This document shows, piece after piece, positions 28,583 to 37,220 of a stretch of 64,000 nucleotides of DNA. Numbering within the stretch: the first letter of the stretch is position 1; every line of letters starts with the position of its first letter. Under the pieces are notes generated by a model. It saw only the letters and a list, made by a program, of their open reading frames with translations. It was not told the DNA's origin and ran no database searches. Where the stretch lies: positions 1-64,000 of the forward strand of contig DIYF01000128.1 in NCBI GenBank assembly GCA_002427745.1, given 5' to 3'. The DNA is from Roseivirga sp. UBA6061 (GTDB taxonomy: Bacteria > Bacteroidota > Bacteroidia > Cytophagales > Cyclobacteriaceae). Both the position numbers and the translations under genes were made by a program.

Positions 28583-29367
28583 TGCAGGATGCCAGCCTGA
28601 TAATTGACCAGATGGGAAGGCAGGTAGAGGTACCGGCTGCTCCGCAACGGATCATTTCACTGGTTCCTTCTCAGACTGAGTTATTGCATGACCTGGGCCT
28701 GGGAGACAGGGTAGTGGGGATCACTAAATTCTGTGTACATCCTGCTCACTGGCTCAAAGAGAAAAACATCATAGGAGGCACCAAGAAGTTTCGTTTTGAT
28801 GTGATTGATGATCTCCGTCCTGATTTGATCATAGGCAATAAGGAAGAGAACTATAAGGAGGGGATTGAGGAGCTCGCTACAAAGTATCCTGTGTGGATGA
28901 GTGATATTTTCGACTTTGACGATGCCCTCACCATGATTCAGGAGATATCTGGTATTTGTAATAAAGAAGAGGAAGGGAGAAAGCTCACTGCCGCCATTCG
29001 AAAAGGACTGAGTACGATCGGAAGGTTGGATTTAGGCAAAACACTCTACCTGATCTGGAGAAAACCTTATATGGCTGCAGGGGCTGATACCTTTATTCAT
29101 AAAGTACTGGATATGGCGGGGTTTCAGAATTGCGCTCCGGGCCCCAGGTATCCTGAGGTAACTGAACAGGAGCTTATGCGTCTGAATCCGAGCCAGGTCT
29201 TGCTTTCTTCCGAACCCTATCCTTTCAAAGCGAAGCATATCACTGAGATCAAAGCATTGCTACCCGATACGGAGGTACGTCTGGTAGATGGTGAAATTTT
29301 CAGCTGGTATGGCAGCAGACTGTTGAAACTACCTGCTTACCTGGAGTCACTACAAGAACAAAAATAG
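28582..29367 (+). CDS. BtuF-like helical-backbone metal/cobalamin-binding protein without signal peptide
   Basis: 261 residues of the periplasmic-binding-protein class III fold: PQRIISLVPSQTELLHDLGLG near 22-42, RPDLIIGNKEENYKEGIEEL near 93, FIHKVLDMAGFQNCAPGP near 168. Homologues bind vitamin B12 or iron complexes for ABC importers. Here the protein starts directly with the mature domain: no signal peptide or lipobox is visible, so it may be cytosolic. The GTG start overlaps the M42 stop; no ABC permease or ATPase is nearby. Confidence 0.8.
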   Translation: MQDASLIIDQMGRQVEVPAAPQRIISLVPSQTELLHDLGLGDRVVGITKFCVHPAHWLKEKNIIGGTKKFRFDVIDDLRPDLIIGNKEENYKEGIEELATKYPVWMSDIFDFDDALTMIQEISGICNKEEEGRKLTAAIRKGLSTIGRLDLGKTLYLIWRKPYMAAGADTFIHKVLDMAGFQNCAPGPRYPEVTEQELMRLNPSQVLLSSEPYPFKAKHITEIKALLPDTEVRLVDGEIFSWYGSRLLKLPAYLESLQEQK

Positions 29368-29371
29368 GATT

Positions 29372-29394
29372 GGGGGGACTCCAGCAGTCCCCCC
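29372..29394. terminator. Hairpin between convergent genes
   Basis: A 9-bp GC-rich stem GGGGGGACT/AGTCCCCCC with a 5-nt loop lies 5 bp after the BtuF-like gene and 10 bp before the end of the opposing gene. U-runs are weak on both sides (ACCCTAAAAA / AATCCTATTTTT), so it is a probable bidirectional terminator rather than a textbook one. Confidence 0.6.
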
Positions 29395-29404
29395 ACCCTA
29401 AAAA

Positions 29405-29923
29405 TTACCTAAACACTGCGAACGTACCAAACATCCGTTGACGATGGTACTCCCCAATTTCCTGTTTAAGAAAAGGTAATTTGATTGACGCTTTCGCGTT
29501 CGGTGAAAGTTGATATTCGCCCGTTGTCGTCACTTTTTTCTCCTTCACATTTATCATTAGGGCATTGTGGAAATGGGTGTCCTGACTGATTAGTCCGTTC
29601 AGTCTGATCAGGCCAGGGCTCGAAAGCATCCGGATGTCGGATGCCCAGTCTTCTAAATATTCTTTTTGGCGAATGGCAGCATCGATTGCCTCAAGGGTAT
29701 TGAGGTAATAAATCAGTGATTGTTTTCTTTTAAACCAGTGCCGGGGAGTTGTTTCGATAGAAGGCTCTACAAAATCAGTGACTAAGGCAAAGTCGTCATC
29801 TTCGAGGGGTAGCGTTTTTAAGGATGTGACATAGTCTATTCTGCCCTCCTGACCTTTGGCAAAGGTGTAGGAGGTGACCAGTCCCATACTCGCTACGAGG
29901 ACGTAAGTGAGTAGAGTCTTCAT
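29405..29923 (-). CDS. Hypothetical exported protein
   Basis: 172 residues with a signal peptide (about 1-22, ending near TFAKG). The mature part is mixed, with a Trp/Arg-rich stretch near 62-68 and a predicted mostly soluble fold. I do not recognise a family and no neighbour explains it. Upstream the bases to 30005 show no good promoter. Confidence 0.5.
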   Translation of the reverse strand: MKTLLTYVLVASMGLVTSYTFAKGQEGRIDYVTSLKTLPLEDDDFALVTDFVEPSIETTPRHWFKRKQSLIYYLNTLEAIDAAIRQKEYLEDWASDIRMLSSPGLIRLNGLISQDTHFHNALMINVKEKKVTTTGEYQLSPNAKASIKLPFLKQEIGEYHRQRMFGTFAVFR

Positions 29924-30006
29924 GTTTTGTTTAGGCGAAACAGCTTCAATATGACTAGCTGATATTGAAAAGCCAACATATATTCCTATTATTTTTTCAG
30001 GTAACT

Positions 30007-30034
30007 TTTTTTATGATGTTCGCATCATAAAAAA
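30007..30034. terminator. AT-rich hairpin with TTCG loop
   Basis: A 12-bp stem TTTTTTATGATG/CATCATAAAAAA around a TTCG loop, symmetrical so that either strand has a U-run arm. It lies in the 400-bp gene-free stretch 29924-30324, between the small RNA candidate and the hypothetical gene. Confidence 0.55.
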
Positions 30035-30108
30035 CGTTTTTCGCCTTTTTGGACTGTTCTGTGTAGCACAGTAAAAAACCGGTGCAGGTAAAGCCTGGTT
30101 GACGGCAT

Positions 30109-30135
30109 AAAAAAACTCCGGAGGGTGGTCCGGAG
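30109..30135 (-). terminator. Intrinsic terminator
   Basis: A 7-bp stem CTCCGGA/TCCGGAG with a 6-nt loop is followed on the minus strand by seven U. It would end the candidate small RNA and any read-through from NudK. Confidence 0.8.
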
Positions 30136-30172
30136 CCCGGTTAGATGAAAAGGAGTCATCTCATTGGATATA
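30109..30172 (-). ncRNA. Candidate small RNA (promoter plus terminator, no ORF)
   Basis: A promoter (30176-30208) predicts a start at about 30172 and the terminator ends at about 30109, giving about 64 nt. An additional small hairpin AGATGA/TCATCT precedes the terminator stem. No start codon with a sensible frame lies inside. It could instead be the 3' end of the NudK message, since that gene stops 150 bp upstream on the same strand, but the internal promoter favours an independent transcript. Confidence 0.45.
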
Positions 30173-30175
30173 CTC

Positions 30176-30208
30176 CAAAATTAGTTCGATGTACATTGAG
30201 TACACCAA
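30176..30208 (-). promoter_or_regulatory. Bacteroidota-type promoter of the candidate small RNA
   Basis: On the minus strand TTG (30206-30208), a 22-nt spacer, then TAATTTTG (30176-30183). Confidence 0.5.
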
Positions 30209-30324
30209 ATACCTGCCAAAACCGTACTTTTTACGTAAATACTTGATTGTCAACCTGTTGGTTGATTCTGGTATTCCCAAAAATGGAATTTATCCCCAAT
30301 TTGCCTGAAATACAGACGGTTAGC

Positions 30325-30903
30325 CTAGTCCAGAAGCTGGTGGATCTGGGCGTATTGAAGCAGCATAATGGTCTTACCATCTTTAATTTCACCGGAAGCA
30401 ATTTGTTCCAGTGCCCGGGTAAAGGGGATTTCGATTACCTGGATGTCTTCCTCTTCGTCTGTACCACCACCGTCAGTTACCTTCATATGTGCTTCATACT
30501 CTGCCACGAAAAAGTATAGGATTTCGGTTACCGACCCCGGAGACATATAGGCTTCAAAAACCTTCTGCACCTTGTTGATTTTATAACCGGTTTCTTCTTC
30601 TGTCTCTTTTCGAATACAATCTTCAGCGTTGTCTTTTTCGAGAAGACCGGCACAGGTTTCTATCAGCATGCCGCTGGGGTTTCCATTCAGAAAAGTCGGC
30701 ATCCGGAATTGACGGGTCAGTACCACTGTTTTCTTTGCTCTGTTGTAAAGCAGGATGGTAGAGCCATTTCCGCGATCATAGGCTTCGCGTTCCTGGCGCT
30801 GTACACTGCCGTCCTGTCTTTCATAATCGAAGATTATCTTGTTCAGAGTGTACCAGTTATCAGATAATAACTCCTTTTTGTGAATCGTAATTTTCGGGTC
30901 CAT
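30325..30903 (-). CDS. nudK: Nudix hydrolase, NudK-like (GDP-mannose pyrophosphatase)
   Basis: 192 residues. The Nudix box runs from G86[22 protein letters not shown]-x5-E-x7-REUxEExGU with K for R at one place. The surrounding pattern ([49 protein letters not shown]) matches NudK. It cleaves GDP-mannose and similar nucleotide sugars. It starts 8 bp after the ABC exporter stop, so the two are one transcription unit. Confidence 0.82.
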   Translation of the reverse strand: MDPKITIHKKELLSDNWYTLNKIIFDYERQDGSVQRQEREAYDRGNGSTILLYNRAKKTVVLTRQFRMPTFLNGNPSGMLIETCAGLLEKDNAEDCIRKETEEETGYKINKVQKVFEAYMSPGSVTEILYFFVAEYEAHMKVTDGGGTDEEEDIQVIEIPFTRALEQIASGEIKDGKTIMLLQYAQIHQLLD

Positions 30904-30911
30904 GGTGCCTT

Positions 30912-32729
30912 TTATATTCTGGCCTGATAGGTGTATAACTGATAGTAGCGGCCCTCTTTGGCAATAAGTTCATCGTGGGTGCCGCGTTCAAAGATTTCTC
31001 CATCTTCTATCACCAGAATTTGGTCTGCCTGCCGGATGGTACTCAGGCGGTGGGCAATGACGAAGGTGGTTCGTCCTTTCATCAGTTCGGCCAGACTTTG
31101 CTGAATGTAGGTTTCACTTTCAGTATCCAGGTTAGAGGTGGCTTCGTCCAGGATAAGAATCTTAGGATCTGCCAGAACGGCCCGGGCAATGGCCAGGCGC
31201 TGACGCTGGCCGCCAGAGAGTTTCACTCCCCGCTCTCCGATGACAGTTTCCAGACCCTCTTCGAATCTGTCTGTGAATTCATTCACATGGGCGGCTTTTA
31301 CAGCTGCCTGAAGCTCTTCTTCCGTGGCATTGGGGCGTGGAAAGAGAATGTTGTTGCGAATGGTGCCTTCGAAAAGAAAGTCGTCCTGCAAAACCACACC
31401 CAGGTGGCTGCGATAGCTTTTTAGCTTGACAGAAGCCAGGTCGGTTCCATCTATGGTCACAGCGCCTCCTTTGGGTTGAAGAAAGGAAGCCGCCAGTCCG
31501 GCTATGGTAGATTTACCTGACCCTGAAGTTCCTACCAGGGCAGTAACGGAACCGGCCGGTGCCGAAAAGTTGATGCTCTTCAGCACATCTTTGTCTTCTT
31601 CGTAGGCGAAAGTTACCTTATTGAACTCAATATCTCCCTTAATGGAGGTCAGTGTTTCTGTACGGCTGGCATCATCTTCCTCTGCCTCCATATTCATTAT
31701 TTCCTCGGTACGGTCCAGACCAGCAAAGGCTTCGGTGAGTTGACTGCCTATATTCGACATCTGGAGTATAGGTGCTACCAAAAGAGCTAAATAGCTTATA
31801 AAGGCAAAGAAGTCTCCTGAGGTCATGCCTCCCTGCATACCATAGTAACCACCCATCCCCATGATACCCGTTGTGGCTACTCCTGCCAGTAAGAATATAG
31901 CGGAACTGGAAACAAGGGCCGTTGCAGTCAATGACCTCTTTACATTGAGGTATAAATCATTGACTCCTTCACTGAAAGTATTGATTTCTGATTCTTCGGC
32001 TCCAAAACCCTTGATCACACGAATTCCTCCCAGAGTTTCTGTAAGCCTGCCGGTTACCTGGGCATTCAGTTCACCTCTTTTCCTGAAAATCGGTCTGATA
32101 TACTGGAAGGCCTTCATGGCAACTATACCGAAGATGATAATGGGTAGAAATACAAAGAGTGTTAACTGGTAGTTAATCTTGACCAGGATGACTACTACCC
32201 CGATTGCGGTAATGAACCCGCCAATCATTTGAACCAGCCCTGTGCCCACTATATTTCTGACCCCTTCGACATCTGTCATAATCCGGGATACCAGTGCTCC
32301 GGATTTTTGATTATCAAAGAAATTGATAGGGAGCGAAAGGATTTTTTTCTGTACCTGTACTCTCAGCTTAGCGATCAGTGCTTGTGCTTGTACACTTAAC
32401 AATCTCGTAAGAGCAAAGGAAGTGCTGGACCTGATAATAATAGCACCGACTGAGACCAGTACAACGATTTTTAGTAAGTCCATTCCGGTTTGGGGTACAG
32501 GGTATCCGAGAATTTCAAGTGGAGGTAACGTACTTTTTGATGCGTTGTCAGGTAAATCAGGAATGATGATATAATCAGCAACTACTTTGATAGCCCAGGG
32601 AATTACCAGGTTTGAGATGCTCTGAAGCAGAATCAGAATTAAACCAAACAGAAGCATCCACTTTCGAGGAAGGATTATTTCTTTAAATACCTTTCTGGTA
32701 GAAATACGGGTTACTTTAGATTTTGCCAT
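30912..32729 (-). CDS. MsbA-like ABC exporter (fused permease and ATPase)
   Basis: 605 residues: six transmembrane helices in about 25-330, then a nucleotide-binding domain with Walker [10 protein letters not shown] near 399, Q-loop [11 protein letters not shown], signature [14 protein letters not shown] near 505, and Walker [13 protein letters not shown] near 525. It would act as a homodimeric exporter of lipids or drugs. No partner half-transporter is adjacent, and the substrate cannot be assigned. The rhomboid gene upstream ends 74 bp away. Confidence 0.9.
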   Translation of the reverse strand: MAKSKVTRISTRKVFKEIILPRKWMLLFGLILILLQSISNLVIPWAIKVVADYIIIPDLPDNASKSTLPPLEILGYPVPQTGMDLLKIVVLVSVGAIIIRSSTSFALTRLLSVQAQALIAKLRVQVQKKILSLPINFFDNQKSGALVSRIMTDVEGVRNIVGTGLVQMIGGFITAIGVVVILVKINYQLTLFVFLPIIIFGIVAMKAFQYIRPIFRKRGELNAQVTGRLTETLGGIRVIKGFGAEESEINTFSEGVNDLYLNVKRSLTATALVSSSAIFLLAGVATTGIMGMGGYYGMQGGMTSGDFFAFISYLALLVAPILQMSNIGSQLTEAFAGLDRTEEIMNMEAEEDDASRTETLTSIKGDIEFNKVTFAYEEDKDVLKSINFSAPAGSVTALVGTSGSGKSTIAGLAASFLQPKGGAVTIDGTDLASVKLKSYRSHLGVVLQDDFLFEGTIRNNILFPRPNATEEELQAAVKAAHVNEFTDRFEEGLETVIGERGVKLSGGQRQRLAIARAVLADPKILILDEATSNLDTESETYIQQSLAELMKGRTTFVIAHRLSTIRQADQILVIEDGEIFERGTHDELIAKEGRYYQLYTYQARI

Positions 32730-32803
32730 AATGGTGTAGGTACCTCAGTGCAACATAAGAAAGGGTGCGTGAATTCCCTAAATGTCAGATTTATTACATT
32801 TCT

Positions 32804-33646
32804 CTAATCTCTTCCTTTGCCGGAGTACTCATCGAGTATGCGTTTTTCCTCCCTGGTAAGGCTGTCGATGCCTTTTTCTGAGATCTTATCCAGAATTACG
32901 TCTATATCGGTCTGCTTTTCCTTTCTGAGGCTGTTATACCGGTCGTCTTTGGTAACGTAAGTCTGCTTGGTGCGGGTAGGGCCGAGTATCAGGATTTCGG
33001 GCCGTGTAACAATCAGGTAGATAAAGACGATGGCAGGTATTATTACCAGAGCGATCACCAGCAGGTTTGTTTCAAGTATTTCCGGTTTTAACATGATGGC
33101 AATGAGCATACCGATGATTCCACCACCCAGATGCGCATCATGGCCGATGTTGTCTCGCTGAGACTGGATTCCTCTGATAGAAATCAGTACAAAGAGTATG
33201 GCAAAAGCCCAGCTGGGAATAGGGATAGGTAGCAGAATAAGACTCAGGCGCATGCCGGGAAAAAGTGCTATAGCCGCGAAAATAATCCCGCTTACCGCAC
33301 CGGAGGCACCTACTGCACTGTAGTCACCATGATTGCGATGTATGTAGAGGGAGAAAAGATTGCCACCCAGGAGGCTGCCAAAGTAAATGAGTAAGAAGCT
33401 GGCTCCTCCGACAGACTCTTCCAGCACACCGCTGAAAGCATAAAGCGACACCATATTGAAGATAAGGTGCATCCAGCCCACATGCACGAAGCCTGAGGTG
33501 ATAAGACGTTTATAATCTTTGTTTACAAGAATAGGGTCGATTCGAAAAGTGCAGCGCTCAAAGAAGCTGTAGTCCTTAAAAGCTTTATAGGACACTACCA
33601 GATTGGCTATGACGATGAGTAATCCTAAAAAGCCAATTGCATACAT
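32804..33646 (-). CDS. Rhomboid-family intramembrane serine protease
   Basis: 280 residues from ATG 33646. There are six or seven transmembrane helices, the catalytic serine S115 in VGASGAVSG and histidine H172 in GHDAHLGGG, and the HLIFNMVSLYAF block of rhomboids. It cleaves single-pass membrane proteins inside the bilayer. A soluble C-terminal tail (about 215-280) ends in a charged helix-loop (LTREEKRILDEYSGKGRD). A longer frame reaches 33754 but lies inside aroA; 33646 is 2 bp after the aroA stop, so it is the fourth gene of the aro operon. Confidence 0.88.
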   Translation of the reverse strand: MYAIGFLGLLIVIANLVVSYKAFKDYSFFERCTFRIDPILVNKDYKRLITSGFVHVGWMHLIFNMVSLYAFSGVLEESVGGASFLLIYFGSLLGGNLFSLYIHRNHGDYSAVGASGAVSGIIFAAIALFPGMRLSLILLPIPIPSWAFAILFVLISIRGIQSQRDNIGHDAHLGGGIIGMLIAIMLKPEILETNLLVIALVIIPAIVFIYLIVTRPEILILGPTRTKQTYVTKDDRYNSLRKEKQTDIDVILDKISEKGIDSLTREEKRILDEYSGKGRD

Positions 33647-33648
33647 AA

Positions 33649-34872
33649 CTACTCCTGTATTTCGATGCCTGCCTGTTTGAGGTGATCCCAGTAACCGGGA
33701 TAGCTCTTGTTTACAACCGATGGGTCTTTGATAATCAAATCCTGCTGTGTGCATAGCGGGGCGAAAGCCATGGCCATGCGGTGATCTTCATAGGTGTCAA
33801 TCTCAACGGGCTCACTTTGAGTTTCGAACTTTGATTTTACTTCCCAGACCCCTGGTTCTACTTCTTTCAGTTTCGCTTTAAATTTCTTCAGCTCCTTTTT
33901 CAGAGCAGCAATGCGATCTGTTTCCTTGATACGCAGGCTTTCCAGTCCACTCATGCGACAGGGAATCTTTTTGACAGCGCAGACAACTGCGATCGTTTGA
34001 GCAAGGTCAGGGCAATCAGTAAAGTCAAAAGACAGTTCGCGTTGTTCCGGGATTTTCTGAAGGATCACGCCATCATCTTCAAAAGCACTCATCACACCCA
34101 GGGAGTTCATAATGCGGACAATGGCCGTATCACCCTGCATAGACCTTGACCTGAGCCCGAGTAGTTTTATTTTGGCTTGCTGGCTCAGTGAAACGAGGCT
34201 GTACCAATAGCTGGAGGCAGACCAGTCTGATTCAATCGTATAGTTACCTGACTGGTAAGCCTGGGGTTTTATCTCAATCCTGTTACCCGTCCAGTCTGAT
34301 TCAATACCAAACCTGCTCATCAGATCCAGGGTCATTTGGATGTAGGGTTTGCTGCCTACTTTACCTGTGAGCTTCAGATTAAGCCCTTCAGACAGGGTAG
34401 GGGCAATCATCAGCAGAGCCGAGATGTACTGGCTGCTGACATCTCCCTTAATGCTAAGGTTATTGGTTTTTTGCGTTTTGATCGGTTTGATTTCCAGAGG
34501 AGGATACCCGTCCTTTTTGAGGTAGGTCACTTTGGCTCCTAAAGACTTCAGTGCACTTGCCAGAATTTTGACCGGCCTTTGCTGCATGCGAGGAGTTCCT
34601 GTAAGGATTTTCGTCTGCGTACCCACCGCGGCATAAGCACAGAGAAAACGCATGGTAGTACCGGCATCCAGCACATCCCAGGTCTCCTCGTCAGATTTAA
34701 GCAAGCGCATCATGGTTTGTGTATCCCGCGCATCGGAGAGATTATGCAACTCAATGGGATTTTCAGAAAGCGCCTGAATGATCAGCGCACGATTGCTCTC
34801 ACTTTTGGAAGAGGAAAGAGCAATGTCCGTTTCATTGAGTGTAGTAGTATGTTTTAGGTGAATGGCTTCCAA
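33649..34872 (-). CDS. aroA: 3-phosphoshikimate 1-carboxyvinyltransferase (EPSP synthase)
   Basis: 407 residues. Conserved blocks: SSSKSESNRALII near 20-32, LDAGTTMRFLCA near 77-88, TGTPRMQQRPVK near 100, SDWSASSYWYSL near 217, and the late DHRMAMAF block (near 365). It joins shikimate-3-phosphate and phosphoenolpyruvate in the shikimate pathway. The substrate-binding GSKS is SSKS here, still keeping the lysine. It begins 2 bp after the aroB stop. Confidence 0.95.
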   Translation of the reverse strand: MEAIHLKHTTTLNETDIALSSSKSESNRALIIQALSENPIELHNLSDARDTQTMMRLLKSDEETWDVLDAGTTMRFLCAYAAVGTQTKILTGTPRMQQRPVKILASALKSLGAKVTYLKKDGYPPLEIKPIKTQKTNNLSIKGDVSSQYISALLMIAPTLSEGLNLKLTGKVGSKPYIQMTLDLMSRFGIESDWTGNRIEIKPQAYQSGNYTIESDWSASSYWYSLVSLSQQAKIKLLGLRSRSMQGDTAIVRIMNSLGVMSAFEDDGVILQKIPEQRELSFDFTDCPDLAQTIAVVCAVKKIPCRMSGLESLRIKETDRIAALKKELKKFKAKLKEVEPGVWEVKSKFETQSEPVEIDTYEDHRMAMAFAPLCTQQDLIIKDPSVVNKSYPGYWDHLKQAGIEIQE

Positions 34873-34874
34873 AG

Positions 34875-35909
34875 CTATGCCGTTATTGTGAGGTGGTAAA
34901 ACAATGCATCCAGCGCATCTTTTTCATCGACTGCTATATCATAACTAGCGGTTCCGATTTCTGAGATCAGTGAATGGTTTAAGATATTATTTACATTCTT
35001 TTTATCCTGATACATATGCTCAATTATCTTGAGAAAATCTGCCTTATAAATCTGCACATCAGGGTACAAGCCATGTAAAGTGTTGCGAATGATGTCCAGT
35101 TGATCTTCTGGCAAGCCCAATAGCTTTTTAGACAGGAAACTCTCACAGATCATTCCTATGCTGATGGCCTCACCATGTAGCAGATGATTTTCCGTATCCA
35201 GGTAATGACTTTCAATCGCATGCCCGATGGTATGGCCAAAGTTCAGGATCTTACGTAGTCCCCCCTCTTTAGGGTCGGCTTTTACCACGGCCCGCTTAAT
35301 CTCCACAGAGTGAGCGATGACGGCATTCCAGTTAGGCTGATTGAGTCCGTCAACGATGATCTGATCAAAATAATCGCGGTCTGCGATGATACCATGCTTC
35401 AGTACTTCTGCAAAACCAGAACGTAGTTCCCGCTCAGGTAAGGTCTCAAGGAATTGCGAGTCAATCAATACAGCATCCGGGTCCTGAAAAAAACCGATAT
35501 GGTTTTTCAGACCTCTGAAATCTATTCCCAGCTTGCCACCAACGTTTGCATCTACTGCGGCCAGCAGGGTAGTAGGGATATTGACGAAACGGATGCCTCG
35601 CTTATAGCTGACGGCACAAAAGCCCCCCATGTCACCAATAACACCACCGCCCAGATTGATGAGCAGGGATTTGCGATCAAAAGCATGGTCCGTCAGCTCA
35701 CCCCAGATATACTCGCAGGTCTTCAGGGTTTTGTTAACCTCCCCGGAGTAAATGTCGATCAGCACATGCTCGGGCAGGTGCGGTTCTATGATCGGGTAGC
35801 AATGTTTGAGCGTATTCTCATCGACCAGCACAGCGAGCCTGGAAAAGGAAGTTTCTTCCAGGTATTCTGGTAAACTGGTTGCTATGCTGTCGATGACGAT
35901 TTTGCTCAT
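34875..35909 (-). CDS. aroB: 3-dehydroquinate synthase
   Basis: 344 residues. NAD-binding LINLGGGVIGDMGGF near 86-100, PTTLLAAVDANVGGKLGID near 117, zinc ligands in RSGFAEVLKHGII and ILNFGHTIGHAIE (near 230), plus the HGEAISIGM block. It converts DAHP to 3-dehydroquinate, the step directly after the AroF product. The ATG overlaps the AroF stop by 4 bp. Confidence 0.96.
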   Translation of the reverse strand: MSKIVIDSIATSLPEYLEETSFSRLAVLVDENTLKHCYPIIEPHLPEHVLIDIYSGEVNKTLKTCEYIWGELTDHAFDRKSLLINLGGGVIGDMGGFCAVSYKRGIRFVNIPTTLLAAVDANVGGKLGIDFRGLKNHIGFFQDPDAVLIDSQFLETLPERELRSGFAEVLKHGIIADRDYFDQIIVDGLNQPNWNAVIAHSVEIKRAVVKADPKEGGLRKILNFGHTIGHAIESHYLDTENHLLHGEAISIGMICESFLSKKLLGLPEDQLDIIRNTLHGLYPDVQIYKADFLKIIEHMYQDKKNVNNILNHSLISEIGTASYDIAVDEKDALDALFYHLTITA

Positions 35910-37000
35910 GCCTTACTGGTTGATGGTACTTCTTTTAGCTGAGCCTCCTGTTTCTTCACCGACTCCTCATGGATGGCAAATAAAAGGTTTTTCATAAACT
36001 TTTCTGTCATGTTTCGCTTCATACCTTCGTTGATGCGTGACTGCATAACATCCTGCCAGCGATCGGGCTGATAAACGGCCAGATTGCGCTCTTTTTTATA
36101 CTCTCCGATCTGGTCAATCACGTTGAAACGCTCAGCCAGCAATTCGATGATCTGGGTATCGAGCAGGTCTACTTTGTGGCGGAATTTATCCAGCTCACTG
36201 ACTACCTCAGGATGATCGCTGACGAACTCACGGAAGATGAGGCTTTCGTAGATGATCTTGAGCGTATCCGGTGTGATTTGCTGCTTGGCATCACTCCAGG
36301 CATTATCCGGATCGTGATGAGTTTCGATCATCAGACCATCCAGCCCGAAGTTGATAGCACGCTGGCTTACCGGGCCGATGATTTCTCGTGTACCACAAAT
36401 ATGGCTTGGGTCACATACTACTGACAGACCAGGAATGAGCCTTTTCAGGTGAATAGGCATACTCCATTCAGGCTTGTTGCGATAACGTTTTTCATAAGGG
36501 TCAGAAAAACCTCTGTGAATACCGGCCATTTTGGTGATACCCACCTTGCTCAGTCTCTCGAAAGCACCCAGCCAGAGCTGCAGGTCCGGATTGATAGGGT
36601 TTTTTACCATTACGGGTATATCAGTACCTCTGAGGGCTTCGCAAATCTCCTGAACTGAGAAAGGGTTTACCGTAGTGCGGGCGCCTATCCAGAGTACTTC
36701 AATGCCAGCTTTCAGGGCGGCTTCCACATGCTCTGTCTTGGCCACTTCTACCGTGATCGGTACCTTGAGTATATCCCGGGCCAGGTCCATCCATTCAAGG
36801 GCTTCAGACCCCAGGCCTTCAAAAGAACCGGGCCTTGTGCGAGGTTTCCAGATACCCGCTCTGAAGAGTTCTACTTTGCTTCCCTTGAGCCCCTTGGCAA
36901 TTGTTTCAATCTGCTGTGGGCTTTCTGCGCTGCACGGACCGGCAATCAGCAAATGTTCTGATAGTCCCAGGCCCCAATCGGTGATGTCTTGTATTTCCAT
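35906..37000 (-). CDS. aroF: DAHP synthase fused to AroQ-type chorismate mutase (paralogue 1)
   Basis: 364 residues. Residues 1-255 are a KDO8P-synthase-like type I DAHP synthase: LLIAGPCSAESPQQ, FRAGIWKPRTRPGSFEG, WIGARTTVNPF, VMVKNPINPD and CDPSHICG (metal site). Residues about 270-355 are an AroQ chorismate mutase (HKVDLLDTQIIELLAERF, IGEYKKERNLAVYQPDRW). It starts the shikimate pathway and commits chorismate to Phe/Tyr. It is directly preceded by a Phe/Tyr attenuator (37020-37153) and is the first gene of aroF-aroB-aroA-rhomboid. A paralogue lies at 37757-38860. Confidence 0.94.
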   Translation of the reverse strand: MEIQDITDWGLGLSEHLLIAGPCSAESPQQIETIAKGLKGSKVELFRAGIWKPRTRPGSFEGLGSEALEWMDLARDILKVPITVEVAKTEHVEAALKAGIEVLWIGARTTVNPFSVQEICEALRGTDIPVMVKNPINPDLQLWLGAFERLSKVGITKMAGIHRGFSDPYEKRYRNKPEWSMPIHLKRLIPGLSVVCDPSHICGTREIIGPVSQRAINFGLDGLMIETHHDPDNAWSDAKQQITPDTLKIIYESLIFREFVSDHPEVVSELDKFRHKVDLLDTQIIELLAERFNVIDQIGEYKKERNLAVYQPDRWQDVMQSRINEGMKRNMTEKFMKNLLFAIHEESVKKQEAQLKEVPSTSKA

Positions 37001-37019
37001 TGTTTTAAAATTCAGGCAT

Positions 37020-37051
37020 AAAAAAAGCCTGGTTCTTGTCGAACCAGGCTT
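37020..37051 (-). terminator. Attenuator terminator in the aroF leader
   Basis: An 11-bp stem (37041-37051 with 37025-37035: AAGCCTGGTTC/GAACCAGGCTT), a 5-nt loop and a run of seven U on the minus strand; it ends 20 nt before the aroF ATG. This position, inside the 5' leader and directly before the first structural gene, is that of an attenuator. Confidence 0.9.
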
Positions 37052-37078
37052 GATATATTCAGTTTTAAGTTTCTTTTA

Positions 37079-37153
37079 TCAAAAGCACCGACTCGACCTC
37101 AGCGTATCGCTAAAGTAAAAAAAGTAGTAAAATCGTGCTTGTCCGTTATTCAT
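37079..37153 (-). CDS. Phe/Tyr-rich attenuation leader peptide
   Basis: Too short for ordinary gene calling: ATG at 37153, 24 codons, TGA at 37079-37081. Residues 8-14 are Phe-Tyr-Tyr-Phe-Phe-Tyr-Phe, and residue 24 is also Phe. A leader peptide is read to sense charged tRNA: stalling at these codons when Phe or Tyr is scarce would leave the downstream segment 37083-37094 free to pair with the terminator's 5' arm. The ATG follows the predicted transcription start by about two bases, so it is read from a nearly leaderless end. The encoded peptide has no expected function of its own. Confidence 0.85.
   Translation of the reverse strand: MNNGQARFYYFFYFSDTLRSSRCF
37083..37094 (-). promoter_or_regulatory. 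Antiterminator segment of the aroF attenuator
   Basis: GAGTCGGTGCTT, which lies inside the last codons of the leader peptide, can pair with the terminator 5' arm AAGCCTGGTTC over 11 positions (eight Watson-Crick, three G-U) with one bulged U. A ribosome that reaches the leader stop codon would cover it, allowing the terminator; a ribosome stalled at codons 8-14 would not. Confidence 0.75.
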
Positions 37154-37158
37154 TGTGT

Positions 37159-37187
37159 CAAACTTAGCTATCTTCTCGATAAGTCAA
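37159..37187 (-). promoter_or_regulatory. Promoter of the aroF-aroB-aroA operon
   Basis: On the minus strand TTG (37185-37187), 18-nt spacer, TAAGTTTG (37159-37166): a near-ideal Bacteroidota promoter. The expected start is near 37155, two bases before the leader ATG. Confidence 0.8.
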
Positions 37188-37220
37188 AAGTTTCCATAGA
37201 TTTTTTTAAGGAAATCGATT

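Noticed and set aside
33647..33754. N-terminal extension of the rhomboid gene
   Set aside because: It lies inside aroA in another frame; the ATG at 33646 directly after the aroA stop is better.
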